Source: Streptomyces cylindrosporus (GTDB lineage Bacteria > Actinomycetota > Actinomycetes > Streptomycetales > Streptomycetaceae). From it: 64,000 nt of DNA. Positions 8,161 through 15,442 of the stretch are shown here, piece by piece; the first letter of the stretch is position 1, and every line of letters begins with the position of its first letter. Location of the stretch: positions 1-64,000 of the forward strand of contig NZ_JALDAY010000004.1 in the NCBI RefSeq assembly GCF_022698165.1, written 5' to 3'. Position numbers and translations under genes: made by a program. The notes under the pieces were generated by a model. That model was given only the letters and a program-made list of their open reading frames with translations. It searched no databases and was not told where the DNA came from.

Positions 8161-9468
8161 TCAGTTGGCGAACGCCGTGATGCCTTCCGGGGTGCCCCAG
8201 CCCGTCGGGCCGTCGTAGCCGGTCTCGGCGGTGCAGAAGTACGCGGTCGAGCAGGAGCCGTTGTAGCCGCTCGTCACGTCGTTGAGGGACGAGGTGCCCG
8301 CGTAGTCGTAGGGGTACTGCGCCGGGTAGGTGCCGCTGGCCGGGGTGCCCGCGAGGGCGTAGACGCCGGCGATGATCGGGGCGGAGACGCTGGTGCCGCC
8401 GAAGGTGTACCAGCCGGCGGTGACGCCGTAGGAGTCGTAGACCGAGACGCCGGTGGCGGGGTCGGCGACCGCGGAGACGTCGGACTCCATGCGCTTGGTG
8501 CAGCCGGTGTCGGTCTGCCAGCTCGGCTTGGCGTCGTAGGAGGAGCAGCCGGAGCCGGTGCCCTCGGAGCTGGAGGTGCGCCAGACGGACTCGGTCCAGC
8601 CTCGGGTGGTGGAGGACGTGGAGAGCTTGGTGCCGCCCACGGCCGTCACGTACTGGGAGGTCGCCGGGTACTCCGCGCCGTAGCCGCTGTCGCCGGCGGA
8701 GACGGTGATCGCGACGCCCGCGTGCTTGTAGTACGAGGTGTCGTACGACGTCTGCGAGGAGGTCTCGGAGCCGCCGTAGCTGTTGGAGACGAACTTGGCG
8801 CCGAGGGCGACGGCCTCGTTCTCGGCGGTGCCGAGGTTGGCGTAGGAGGCGCTGGTGGCCTCGACCAGCAGGATGTTGCAGTTCGGGCAGATCGCGGAGG
8901 CCATGTCGAGGTCGAGGGAGATCTCCTCGGACCAGCCGGCGTCGGAGGAGGGCAGGGAGGTGGTGGAGCCGGTCTGGGAGACCTTCTTGAAGCAGCCGTT
9001 GGCCGTGGTGCAGGCCGACAGGCCGTAGTACGAGCGGTACGTCGCGAGGTCCGACTCGGCGTTCGGGTCGTTGTACGCGTCGACGATCGCGATGGTCTCG
9101 CCGGAGCCGTTGGAGGCGGCGGCGGAGGTCAGGCCGTAGGCGGACCGGAGGTTGGTCGGGCTGTAGCCGGAGGGCGTCGAGGCGTCGGCGGCCTTCGGGG
9201 TGATGCCGGTCTTCTTGGCCTGCATCTTCTGGAAGGCGGTGAGACCGCCGGTGACCCGGTAGGACTTGCAGGTGAGGTCGCCCGCGTGCTTGGGGGTGGC
9301 ACAGGGGGTCGAGACGTACGTGACCTTCGTGGACGCGGTGGCGGCCGCGTCGGCCTGGACCGCGGTGCCGAGGCCGGCGAACACCAGCGCGGCGGTGGCG
9401 GCGAGGGCCGAGCCGACCCGGCGCCAACCGCGCTGCGTCGAAGGTCTGTTGGGGGGAGTGGAACGCAT
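8161..9468 (-). CDS. Secreted S53 (sedolisin/kumamolisin-like) serine carboxyl peptidase 1
   Basis: This 435-aa protein has a signal peptide (VGSALAATAALVFAGLGTAVQADA). Its propeptide is only about 55 residues, against roughly 180 in typical sedolisins. The S53 catalytic domain opens at YSPTNLRSAYGL. The Glu-Asp pair is E182/D186 in SEEISLDLD, the oxyanion Asp is D260 in SAGDSGYG, and the nucleophile Ser is S360 in GGTSVSAP. A Ca-binding end (SDVSAVADPATG) and several Cys pairs are visible. It would cut proteins outside the cell, usually at acid pH. AGGAGG precedes ATG 9468. It is a close paralogue of the gene at 10183-11547, with a similar upstream region. Confidence 0.92.
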   Translation of the reverse strand: MRSTPPNRPSTQRGWRRVGSALAATAALVFAGLGTAVQADAAATASTKVTYVSTPCATPKHAGDLTCKSYRVTGGLTAFQKMQAKKTGITPKAADASTPSGYSPTNLRSAYGLTSAAASNGSGETIAIVDAYNDPNAESDLATYRSYYGLSACTTANGCFKKVSQTGSTTSLPSSDAGWSEEISLDLDMASAICPNCNILLVEATSASYANLGTAENEAVALGAKFVSNSYGGSETSSQTSYDTSYYKHAGVAITVSAGDSGYGAEYPATSQYVTAVGGTKLSTSSTTRGWTESVWRTSSSEGTGSGCSSYDAKPSWQTDTGCTKRMESDVSAVADPATGVSVYDSYGVTAGWYTFGGTSVSAPIIAGVYALAGTPASGTYPAQYPYDYAGTSSLNDVTSGYNGSCSTAYFCTAETGYDGPTGWGTPEGITAFAN

Positions 9469-9574
9469 CGTGCAGCCTCCTGATGTTCCTGATGGGGTGG
9501 AACAGGGGCAGTGCGGGTGCGATGCCGTCGGTACGGGTTCCCCGGCGGCGGGCGGCGGCCCGCGATGACCATCG

Positions 9575-9641
9575 CTTGTTGAGTACGCGACAACAAGAGG
9601 CTTACGGAATTCTGACTTCCGGCTTACTGAACGTGGTTCAG
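9575..9641. promoter_or_regulatory. Conserved upstream element of sedolisin gene 1
   Basis: CTTGTTG-N9-CAACAAG (9575-9597) is an inverted repeat about 107 bp upstream of the start. The adjoining stretch (GTACGCGA in the spacer, then GGAATTCTGACTTCCG) is nearly the same at 11642-11700 upstream of the second sedolisin gene. A second perfect repeat, CTGAAC-GTG-GTTCAG (9627-9641), is present only here. Both look like binding sites of a shared regulator. Confidence 0.55.
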
Positions 9642-9703
9642 TCCTTTACTCAACCCACAGGAGACTCAAGGGAGTTGCATGGATTGGCGGGGCTGCGGAC
9701 CGG

Positions 9704-9985
9704 CTAGCGCGTGCTGCACTTGGGGTAGGCCGCGCCCTCGGTGCACAGGGCGTAGGCGCTGCTGCTGACGTCGACCTCCTTCTCGTCGCCGCCCTTCGTG
9801 CGGACGTTCAGCTCGTACTCGGTGTGGCAAGTGCGGGTCTTCTTCGTGCCCTTGCGCTTCGTCTTGCACTCGTGGTCCGTGTCCTTGCTGACGACCGTGC
9901 CGGTGACGGGCTTCGACTTGCTACACCCGGCCAGCGGCGCGGTGAGTGCGGCGACGGTGAGCAGGACGGCGAGCGTGCGCTTCAT
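9704..9985 (-). CDS. Small lipoprotein of unknown function
   Basis: This 93-aa protein has a lipoprotein signal peptide (RTLAVLLTVAALTAPLAGC, lipobox LAGC). The mature part is about 72 residues, rich in Lys and Thr, with two C-x-n-C pairs (HECKTKRKGTKKTRTC and YALCTEGAAYPKC). Those Cys residues could form two disulfides. The phrase PVTGTVVSKDTDHECK starts a beta-strand-like region. ATG 9985 has GGGGGA eight bases upstream. It sits alone between the two sedolisin genes, on the same strand, which may mean it serves them. No known domain is recognised. Confidence 0.8.
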   Translation of the reverse strand: MKRTLAVLLTVAALTAPLAGCSKSKPVTGTVVSKDTDHECKTKRKGTKKTRTCHTEYELNVRTKGGDEKEVDVSSSAYALCTEGAAYPKCSTR

Positions 9986-10182
9986 GGTGGTTCCCCCGGT
10001 GCGTCGTCTGTTGGGCGGCGTCCCGCGGACGATACCGGCAACGGAAAGACGGGCCGCGGCCGGCTGCCGTGACCCGTCTTCCTTTCCTTTTTCCTTTCCG
10101 CGCCGCCGAGGAGTCCCCACGTACTCCTCACATCGGCGGCTTCCCCGTGACCCGACGGGGAGGTCGTGCTTCCGGCCGAGGG

Positions 10183-11547
10183 TCAGCCGGTGAAGGCGTC
10201 CAGGCCCTCCGGGGTGCCCCAGCCGGTCGGACCGTCGTAACCGGACTCCGCGGTGCAGAAGTACGCGGTCGAGCAGGAGCCGTTGTTGCCGCTGGTCACG
10301 TCGTTGAGCGCGGACGTGCCGGCCGCGTTGTACGGGTACTGGGCCGGGTAGTCGCTGCTGCCCGGGGTGCCCGCGAGGGCGTAGACCGAGGCGATGATCG
10401 GGGACGAGGCGCTGGTGCCGCCGTAGGTGTTCCAGCCGGTGCCGTCGGAGCCGTAGGAGTCGTAGACCGAGACGCCGGTGGCCGGGTCGGCGACCGCGGA
10501 GACGTCGGCGATCATGCGCTTGGTGCAACCGGTGTCGGTCTGCCAGGACGGCTTCGCGTCGTACGAGGAGCAGCCGGAGCCGGTGCCCTCCGTCGAGCTG
10601 GTCTTCCACACGCTCTCGGTCCAGCCGCGGCTGTTGGAGGAAGTGGAGAGCTTGGTGCCGCCGACGGCGGTGACGTACCGGGAGGCGGCCGGGTACTCGG
10701 CGCCGTAGCCCTCGTCGCCCGCGCTCGCGGTGATGGCGACGCCCGCGTGCTTGTAGTACGAGGTGTCGTACGTCGTGTCGGAGGAGGACTCGGAGCCGCC
10801 GTAGCTGTTGGAGACGAACTTGGCGCCGAGCTTGACGGCCTCGTTCACCGCGGTGCCCAGGTTGGCGTCGGACGCCGACTTGGCCTCGACCAGGAGGATG
10901 TTGCAGTTCGGGCAGGTCGCGCTGACCATGTCGAGGTCGAGCGAGATCTCACCGGCCCAGCCGCTGTCGGCGGAGGGGAGGGAGGTCGTGGAGCCCGTCT
11001 GGGAGACCTTGCTGAAGCAGCCGTTGTCCGTGGTGCAGGCGGAGAGACCGTAGTAGTCGCGGTAGGTCGCCAGGTCCTCCTCGGCGTTCGGGTCGTCGTA
11101 CGCGTCGACGATCGCGACGGTCTCGCCGGAGCCGTTGGCGGAGGCGGCGTCTGCCAGGCCGTACGCCGACTGGATGTCACTCGGGCCGTAGCCGGTCGGG
11201 GAGTCCGAGGCGGCGTTCGGCTTGATGGTCTTGGGGGTCACGCCCTTGAGCGCGGCCTGCTTCTCCATGAAGGCGGTGGTGCCGCCGGTGACCCGGAGGG
11301 CGTTGCACGCGGCGAACCCCTTCTTCGGGGTCGCGGCACAGGACTTCTCGTACCGCACGTGCGCCTTGGCGACCTGCGCGGCGATCGTCCGGGCGCTCAC
11401 CTTGGGGGAGGCGGCCGTGGTGGCGGCGTCCGCGTGCACGGCGGTGCCGAGGCCGGCGAAGACGAGCGCGGCGGTGGCCGTGGCGGCCGAGCCGATGCGG
11501 CGCCATCTGCCGGATATGTGGGGGGAGTTGGGGGTGTCCGTACGCAA
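10183..11547 (-). CDS. Secreted S53 (sedolisin-like) serine carboxyl peptidase 2
   Basis: This 454-aa protein is a paralogue of the 8161-9468 product, with very similar catalytic domains. The matching motifs are GEISLDLD (Glu-Asp pair), SAGDEGYG (oxyanion Asp) and GGTSASSP (Ser nucleophile). The propeptide is about 35 residues longer (SARTIAAQVAKAHVRYEK). The start is TTG 11547: AGGAGG sits seven bases upstream, exactly as for the paralogue's ATG, and both proteins then begin MR-x-x-x-PN. A longer frame to 11664 has no signal-like start. It is probably secreted for extracellular protein breakdown. The pair looks like a tandem duplication with a lipoprotein gene between the copies. Confidence 0.92.
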   Translation of the reverse strand: MRTDTPNSPHISGRWRRIGSAATATAALVFAGLGTAVHADAATTAASPKVSARTIAAQVAKAHVRYEKSCAATPKKGFAACNALRVTGGTTAFMEKQAALKGVTPKTIKPNAASDSPTGYGPSDIQSAYGLADAASANGSGETVAIVDAYDDPNAEEDLATYRDYYGLSACTTDNGCFSKVSQTGSTTSLPSADSGWAGEISLDLDMVSATCPNCNILLVEAKSASDANLGTAVNEAVKLGAKFVSNSYGGSESSSDTTYDTSYYKHAGVAITASAGDEGYGAEYPAASRYVTAVGGTKLSTSSNSRGWTESVWKTSSTEGTGSGCSSYDAKPSWQTDTGCTKRMIADVSAVADPATGVSVYDSYGSDGTGWNTYGGTSASSPIIASVYALAGTPGSSDYPAQYPYNAAGTSALNDVTSGNNGSCSTAYFCTAESGYDGPTGWGTPEGLDAFTG

Positions 11548-11641
11548 CGTACAGCCTCCTGTGAGTGGTTGACAGAGGCCTGCGGGTGGGGGGACCACCG
11601 GTGAGGTTCCCGGTGGGGGCGGCGGCCCGCACCGACCTTCG

Positions 11642-11700
11642 CTTGTTGAGTACGCGACAAACAAGAGCGTTTCGGAATCCTGACTTCCGCATTACTGAAG
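11642..11700. promoter_or_regulatory. Conserved upstream element of sedolisin gene 2
   Basis: CTTGTTG-AGTACGCGA-CAAACAAG (11642-11665) is the same inverted repeat found at 9575-9597, with one extra A in the right arm. The flank GGAATCCTGACTTCCG also matches. It lies about 95 bp upstream of the TTG start. Conservation of this non-coding stretch between paralogues suggests joint control. Confidence 0.55.
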
Positions 11701-11836
11701 GGGGTTGGGGGTTTGTGGATCAATGGCGGTGGGATGGCTGGGGGATGGGTGCGGCTTGACTCGGGGCACAGGGTTCGCACAGGTTGACGCGCGTTGAGTG
11801 AGGGGCGGGAGGGGCTGTTCGCGGGCTATTCGCGGG

Positions 11837-12811
11837 CTATTCGCCGGGTGTCAGGACGATCCGTCGGCCGGGGGTGGTGGCTGCGGTCCAGGCCTGCTCG
11901 ACCTTCGAGAGGGGGACGGCGACGGGGTCGACCGCGAACGCCCCCGAGGTGATCCGCTCGGCCAGGGGCGGGAGTTCGGCGAGGATGCCAGCGGTGCTGA
12001 CCGAGCCCTGGCCGCTGCCCATGAGCTGGAGGTTCGCGGCGCGCAGGTACTGGGAGGGGAGGGTGAGCTCCAGGCCCGCCATCGAGCCGATCTGGATCCA
12101 GGCGAGGGGCCGCGCGCGGTCGGTGCGGGCGGTGAGGAGGGCGGGGAGGGCGCGCTCGGTGACCGGGCCCCAGAGGTAGTCGAGGACGACGTCGGCGTCG
12201 GGGGCGGTGGTGGCGGCGAGGCGTTCGGCCGCCTGTGCCGGGTCGCCCTGTAGGGAGACCGTCTCGTCGGCGCCCAACTCCGGGAGCAGGGCGAGGCGTT
12301 CGGGGTCGCGGCCGGCCGCCACGACGTGTCCGGCGCCGAGGTGCCTGGCTATCTGTACGGCGAGCCGGCCGGCGCTGCCGGTGGCGCCGAGCACGAGGAC
12401 GCGGGCGCCGGGGGCGAGGGTGACGCGGCGGCGCAGGGCGACCCAGGAGGACATCGCCGGGTTCATCGCGGCGGCCAGGGCGGTCACGCCGTCCGGGTCG
12501 GTGTCCGCGGGGAGGGTGACGGCGCGGCGGCGGTCGACGACGGCCTGCTCGGCCATGGTGCCGTGGTCGTCCGGGGCGACGAAGTAGAGCAGCTCGCCGT
12601 CGGGGGTGCGGCCGACGCCGTCGATGCCCGGGACGAGGGGGAGGGTGCCGTCTGAGGTGTAGTGCGTGCCGTCGGCGGCGGAGCGGACGCGGGGGTGGAG
12701 GGCGGCGGCCAGGACGTCGACGAGGACCTCGTGCGCGCCGTGCGGGGTGGGGGTGTCGGTGGTGTCGTAGCGGGGCGGGGTGTCGAAGGAGTGGACGACG
12801 GCTGCGTGCAT
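11837..12811 (-). CDS. Zinc-independent MDR-family quinone oxidoreductase
   Basis: This 324-aa NADPH-dependent medium-chain oxidoreductase has an N-terminal GroES-like half, with PLVPGIDGVGRTPDGELLYF at about residues 57-76. A Rossmann half follows, whose nucleotide motif is LVLGATGSAGRLAVQIARHLG. It lacks the catalytic zinc Cys residues of alcohol dehydrogenases, as usual for quinone oxidoreductases. ATG 12811 has GGGAGA upstream. A GTG at 12856 is in frame but lies inside the first MarR box, so it is less likely. It is transcribed away from the MarR gene at 12985, and the three shared boxes between them suggest that MarR represses it until a quinone or electrophile arrives. Confidence 0.85.
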   Translation of the reverse strand: MHAAVVHSFDTPPRYDTTDTPTPHGAHEVLVDVLAAALHPRVRSAADGTHYTSDGTLPLVPGIDGVGRTPDGELLYFVAPDDHGTMAEQAVVDRRRAVTLPADTDPDGVTALAAAMNPAMSSWVALRRRVTLAPGARVLVLGATGSAGRLAVQIARHLGAGHVVAAGRDPERLALLPELGADETVSLQGDPAQAAERLAATTAPDADVVLDYLWGPVTERALPALLTARTDRARPLAWIQIGSMAGLELTLPSQYLRAANLQLMGSGQGSVSTAGILAELPPLAERITSGAFAVDPVAVPLSKVEQAWTAATTPGRRIVLTPGE

Positions 12812-12841
12812 GGGGGGTCTCCCGGGCGTCGATGGTAGGTC

Positions 12842-12962
12842 GGTAGTTTGTGTCACGTACTACTTGGTCGTGCGACCGCGACGGCTGACTTGGTTTGCGA
12901 TGCGTACTACTGCGAAGGTAGTTTGTGTCACGTACCAGGTCAAGAGGTTTGTGTCACAAACC
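12842..12962. promoter_or_regulatory. Three-box MarR operator region
   Basis: The 19-bp sequence GGTAGTTTGTGTCACGTAC occurs twice, at 12842-12860 and 12917-12935. A related perfect palindrome, GGTTTGTGTCACAAACC, is at 12946-12962. The common core is TTTGTGTCAC. All lie between the divergent oxidoreductase and MarR genes, and the last ends 10 bp before the MarR ribosome site, so binding would control both promoters. Confidence 0.8.
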
Positions 12963-12984
12963 AAATGCTCCGGAGGAGGCCCGC

Positions 12985-13425
12985 ATGACCGCCGGTGACA
13001 GAAGCGACGTCGAGGAGAGCACCGTGGACGCGCTGGTCCAGCTGTCGTTCCTGGTGCAGGGCGTGCTGGGGCGGGTCGCCGCCGAGCACGACCTCTCCCT
13101 CGTCCAGGTCCGCCTCCTCGCCATCCTGCGCGACCGCCGGCCCGGCATGCTCGAACTCGCCCGCCACCTCGGGCTGGACAAGTCCTCCATGACCGGGCTC
13201 GTGGGGCGCGCGGAGAAGCGGGGGCTGGTACGGCGGATTCCGTCACCGGTCGACGGCCGGGGCGTGCTCGTCACCCTCACACCGGCCGGGCGGGAGCTCG
13301 CGGAGCGGGGCGAGGCGGAGATGGACGAGCGGATCGGCATGCTGACCGCGTCACTGACGGCCGCCGAACATGTGCAGCTGCGGGGGTTGGCGGCGAAGTT
13401 GCTGCATGGGGTGGCGGGTGGCTGA
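12985..13425 (+). CDS. MarR-family transcriptional regulator
   Basis: This 146-aa winged-helix protein shows the MarR pattern: a dimer helix (ALVQLSFLVQGVLGRVAAEHDLSLVQVRLLAIL), the recognition helix region LARHLGLDKSSMTGLVGRAEKRGLV, and the wing RIPSPVDGRGVLVTLTPAG with its Asp-Gly-Arg turn. Dimerisation helices end the protein. GGAGGAGG precedes ATG 12985. It lies back to back with the quinone oxidoreductase and very likely binds the three TTTGTGTCAC boxes between them, repressing both genes. No sensing Cys is present, so a bound small ligand is more likely than oxidation. Confidence 0.9.
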   Translation: MTAGDRSDVEESTVDALVQLSFLVQGVLGRVAAEHDLSLVQVRLLAILRDRRPGMLELARHLGLDKSSMTGLVGRAEKRGLVRRIPSPVDGRGVLVTLTPAGRELAERGEAEMDERIGMLTASLTAAEHVQLRGLAAKLLHGVAGG

Positions 13426-13556
13426 GGCCGGGTGGGGCGGGCGTTGGGGTCCGCTGGCGCGGGGGTTGATCGGGTCGTTGTGGTCTGTCGGCGCCGGGGG
13501 CGTGTTGTCGCTGTGGTCCGGCGGTGTGGGGCCCGCGCCGCCGCTGCCCGCTGTCG

Positions 13557-13988
13557 CTACGCGGCCCCGCTCTCCAGTCGTCGCTTCAGGTTTCGGTAGC
13601 TGATCGGGGCGCCCTTCGCGGCCTGGCGGCGGACCAGGGGGAGGAGGGCGACGCCGATGCCCTGCGGGGCGAAGTCGAGGGCGAAGGTGATGCGGGAGGC
13701 GGTGCCGTCGGCGAGGGGTTCGAGTGTCATGTCCATCGACGGGCGCAGGGGGCCGTCCAGGCCGCGGGCGGACCAGTGGACCGGCGGACGGGAATCAGTG
13801 ACCTCCTGGGTGAAGGTGCGCTCCTTCGGGCCGATACGACGGGTCGTGGTGAACGTACGGCCGTCGCTCGCCGCCCGTGCGCTCACCACGTCGCCCTGCC
13901 ACTCGGCGAAGTGGGCCGGGTCCGTGACGTAGGCGAAGACCTCGGCGGGCGGGCGGGAGATTTCGATGCTGGAGACGAGGGGTGCCAT
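13557..13988 (-). CDS. SRPBCC-family (polyketide cyclase/START-like) protein
   Basis: This 143-aa protein has the SRPBCC pattern: an N-terminal strand (VSSIEISRPPAEVFAYVTDPAHFAEWQ) with the typical W, a central sheet, and a long C-terminal helix (GIGVALLPLVRRQAAKGAP). Members form a deep pocket for hydrophobic ligands; the ligand here is unknown. It lies 12 bp after the TetR gene on the same strand and is probably in its operon. The 131 bp between the MarR stop and this gene's stop hold no recognisable feature. Confidence 0.85.
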   Translation of the reverse strand: MAPLVSSIEISRPPAEVFAYVTDPAHFAEWQGDVVSARAASDGRTFTTTRRIGPKERTFTQEVTDSRPPVHWSARGLDGPLRPSMDMTLEPLADGTASRITFALDFAPQGIGVALLPLVRRQAAKGAPISYRNLKRRLESGAA

Positions 13989-14000
13989 GGTGTGCCCTCC

Positions 14001-14603
14001 TCAGGATGTGTGGGCTTGGCTGTCCTGCTTCCTTGACGGACTGGGGCTGTCGTCTGTGACACGCATCGCCGCCGCCACCCGCTCGGGCTCCTCGCAGGCC
14101 AGCAGGTCGAGGAGCAGCCCGCGTACGAGGGCGAGGGCGCGGGTGGCGCGGGCCTCGGCCACGGCGGGCGGGGTGCCGGGCGGCTGGGCCCGCACCAGCA
14201 GGTCGAGCCACTCCCGCGCCGCCTCACCGGCGAAACCGGCCCAGGGGCCGGGGTCACGGGTCAGGGACAGCAGGAACGCCTCGTAGGTCAGCCGCACCAT
14301 GGGCCGCTGGGCCGGGGAGGAGAGGAAGTCCCAGAGCCGGTCGGTCAGGGCTTCGAGACCGCTGTCGTCGCCCTTGTCCTCCAGCACCTCGGCCATCATG
14401 CGCACCTGCTCGTGCCGCGCTCGGGCCAGCAGCTCTCTGACCAGGGCGTCCTTGCTGCCGAAGAGGTAGAGCAGGACGCGGGGGCTGGTGCCCGTGGCGG
14501 CGGCCAGGGGGCGGAGGGAGAGGCCGGTCAGGCCGTGGTCGAGCAGGTAGGCGTAGCAGGCGTCGAGGAGTTCGGTGCGGCGGGGTGACGGTGTCGGGGG
14601 CAC
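14001..14603 (-). CDS. TetR-family transcriptional regulator
   Basis: This 200-aa protein has an N-terminal TetR helix-turn-helix (LLDACYAYLLDHGLTGLSLRPLAAATGTSPRVLLYLFGSKDALV, about residues 12-55) and a helical ligand domain. The start GTG 14603 lies 12 bp from a perfect palindrome, ACTGAAACGAGTGTTTCAGT, between it and the divergent SDR gene. That palindrome is most likely its operator, giving control of itself, the SRPBCC gene behind it and the SDR gene. Ligand unknown; the neighbours suggest a hydrophobic compound or one changed by oxidation and reduction. Confidence 0.88.
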   Translation of the reverse strand: MPPTPSPRRTELLDACYAYLLDHGLTGLSLRPLAAATGTSPRVLLYLFGSKDALVRELLARARHEQVRMMAEVLEDKGDDSGLEALTDRLWDFLSSPAQRPMVRLTYEAFLLSLTRDPGPWAGFAGEAAREWLDLLVRAQPPGTPPAVAEARATRALALVRGLLLDLLACEEPERVAAAMRVTDDSPSPSRKQDSQAHTS

Positions 14604-14615
14604 GGGGTTACGGTA

Positions 14616-14635
14616 ACTGAAACGAGTGTTTCAGT
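14616..14635. promoter_or_regulatory. Probable TetR operator
   Basis: ACTGAAAC-GAGT-GTTTCAGT has perfect 8-bp arms and a 4-bp spacer. It sits 12 bp upstream of the TetR GTG and just before the SDR ribosome site, the usual position for a shared TetR operator. Confidence 0.8.
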
Positions 14636-14663
14636 GGAGGTGGCACTGCGGATGGGCGGCCAC

Positions 14664-15413
14664 ATGGACTTCGGACTCGACGGGCGTACGGCGCTGGTGA
14701 CCGGCTCGGTGCGGGGGCTGGGCCTGGAGATGGCGCGCGGGCTGGCACGGGCCGGTGCGCGGGTGGTCCTCAACGGGCGGGATCCGGCGACGCTGGCGCA
14801 GGCCGCCGGGAAGCTGCGCGAGGAAGGGCTCGACGTCGGCACGGCGGCCTTCGACGTCACCGAGCGGGAGGCGGCCCGCGAGGCCGTGACCGGGCTCGGG
14901 GACATCGACGTACTCGTCAACAACGTGGGCCACCGGGACCGGCGTGGCATGGCGGAGATGACGCCGGACCAGCTGGCCCGGCTCCTCGACGTGCATCTGA
15001 CCTCGGCGTACGCGATGGCGCGGACGGTCGCGCAGGGTCTGGCCGCGCGGGGCGTGCCGGGCCGGATCGTCAACGTCTCCTCGGTCATGGGCAGCCTCGG
15101 CCGGGCCGGTGACGTCGCGTACTCGGCGGCGAAGGCGGGCCTCGACGGGCTGACGCGGGCGCTGGCGGCGGACCTGGGGCCGAGCGGGACGACGGTGAAC
15201 TCGGTCGCGCCGGGGACGTTCGCGACCGAGGTCAACGCGGAGCTGGCGGACGACCCGGAGTGGACGCGGTGGCTGCGCAGCCGTACGGCGCTGGGGCGTT
15301 GGGGCCGGCCGGAGGAGGTCGCCGGGCTCGTGGTGTTCCTGGCGAGCGACGCGGCGTCCTTCATCACGGGGCAGACGATCGCGGTGGACGGGGGGATGAC
15401 GACGACGTTCTGA
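14664..15413 (+). CDS. Short-chain dehydrogenase/reductase (SDR)
   Basis: This 249-aa classical SDR has the cofactor motif TGSVRGLG near residue 13, NNVG, the catalytic Ser in VNVSSVMGS, and YSAAK with the catalytic Tyr and Lys. The family C-terminal phrase ITGQTIAVDGGM is also there. It resembles gluconate 5-dehydrogenase and 3-oxoacyl-ACP reductase types; the substrate is not clear. ATG 14664 opens the normal SDR start (MDFGLDGRTALVTG). ATG 14652 is possible and nearer to GGAGG at 14636-14640. It is divergent from the TetR gene across the shared palindrome, so it is probably derepressed when TetR binds its ligand. Confidence 0.88.
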   Translation: MDFGLDGRTALVTGSVRGLGLEMARGLARAGARVVLNGRDPATLAQAAGKLREEGLDVGTAAFDVTEREAAREAVTGLGDIDVLVNNVGHRDRRGMAEMTPDQLARLLDVHLTSAYAMARTVAQGLAARGVPGRIVNVSSVMGSLGRAGDVAYSAAKAGLDGLTRALAADLGPSGTTVNSVAPGTFATEVNAELADDPEWTRWLRSRTALGRWGRPEEVAGLVVFLASDAASFITGQTIAVDGGMTTTF

Positions 15414-15442
15414 AGGCCGGCCGGCGACACCCTGCGATCGGC

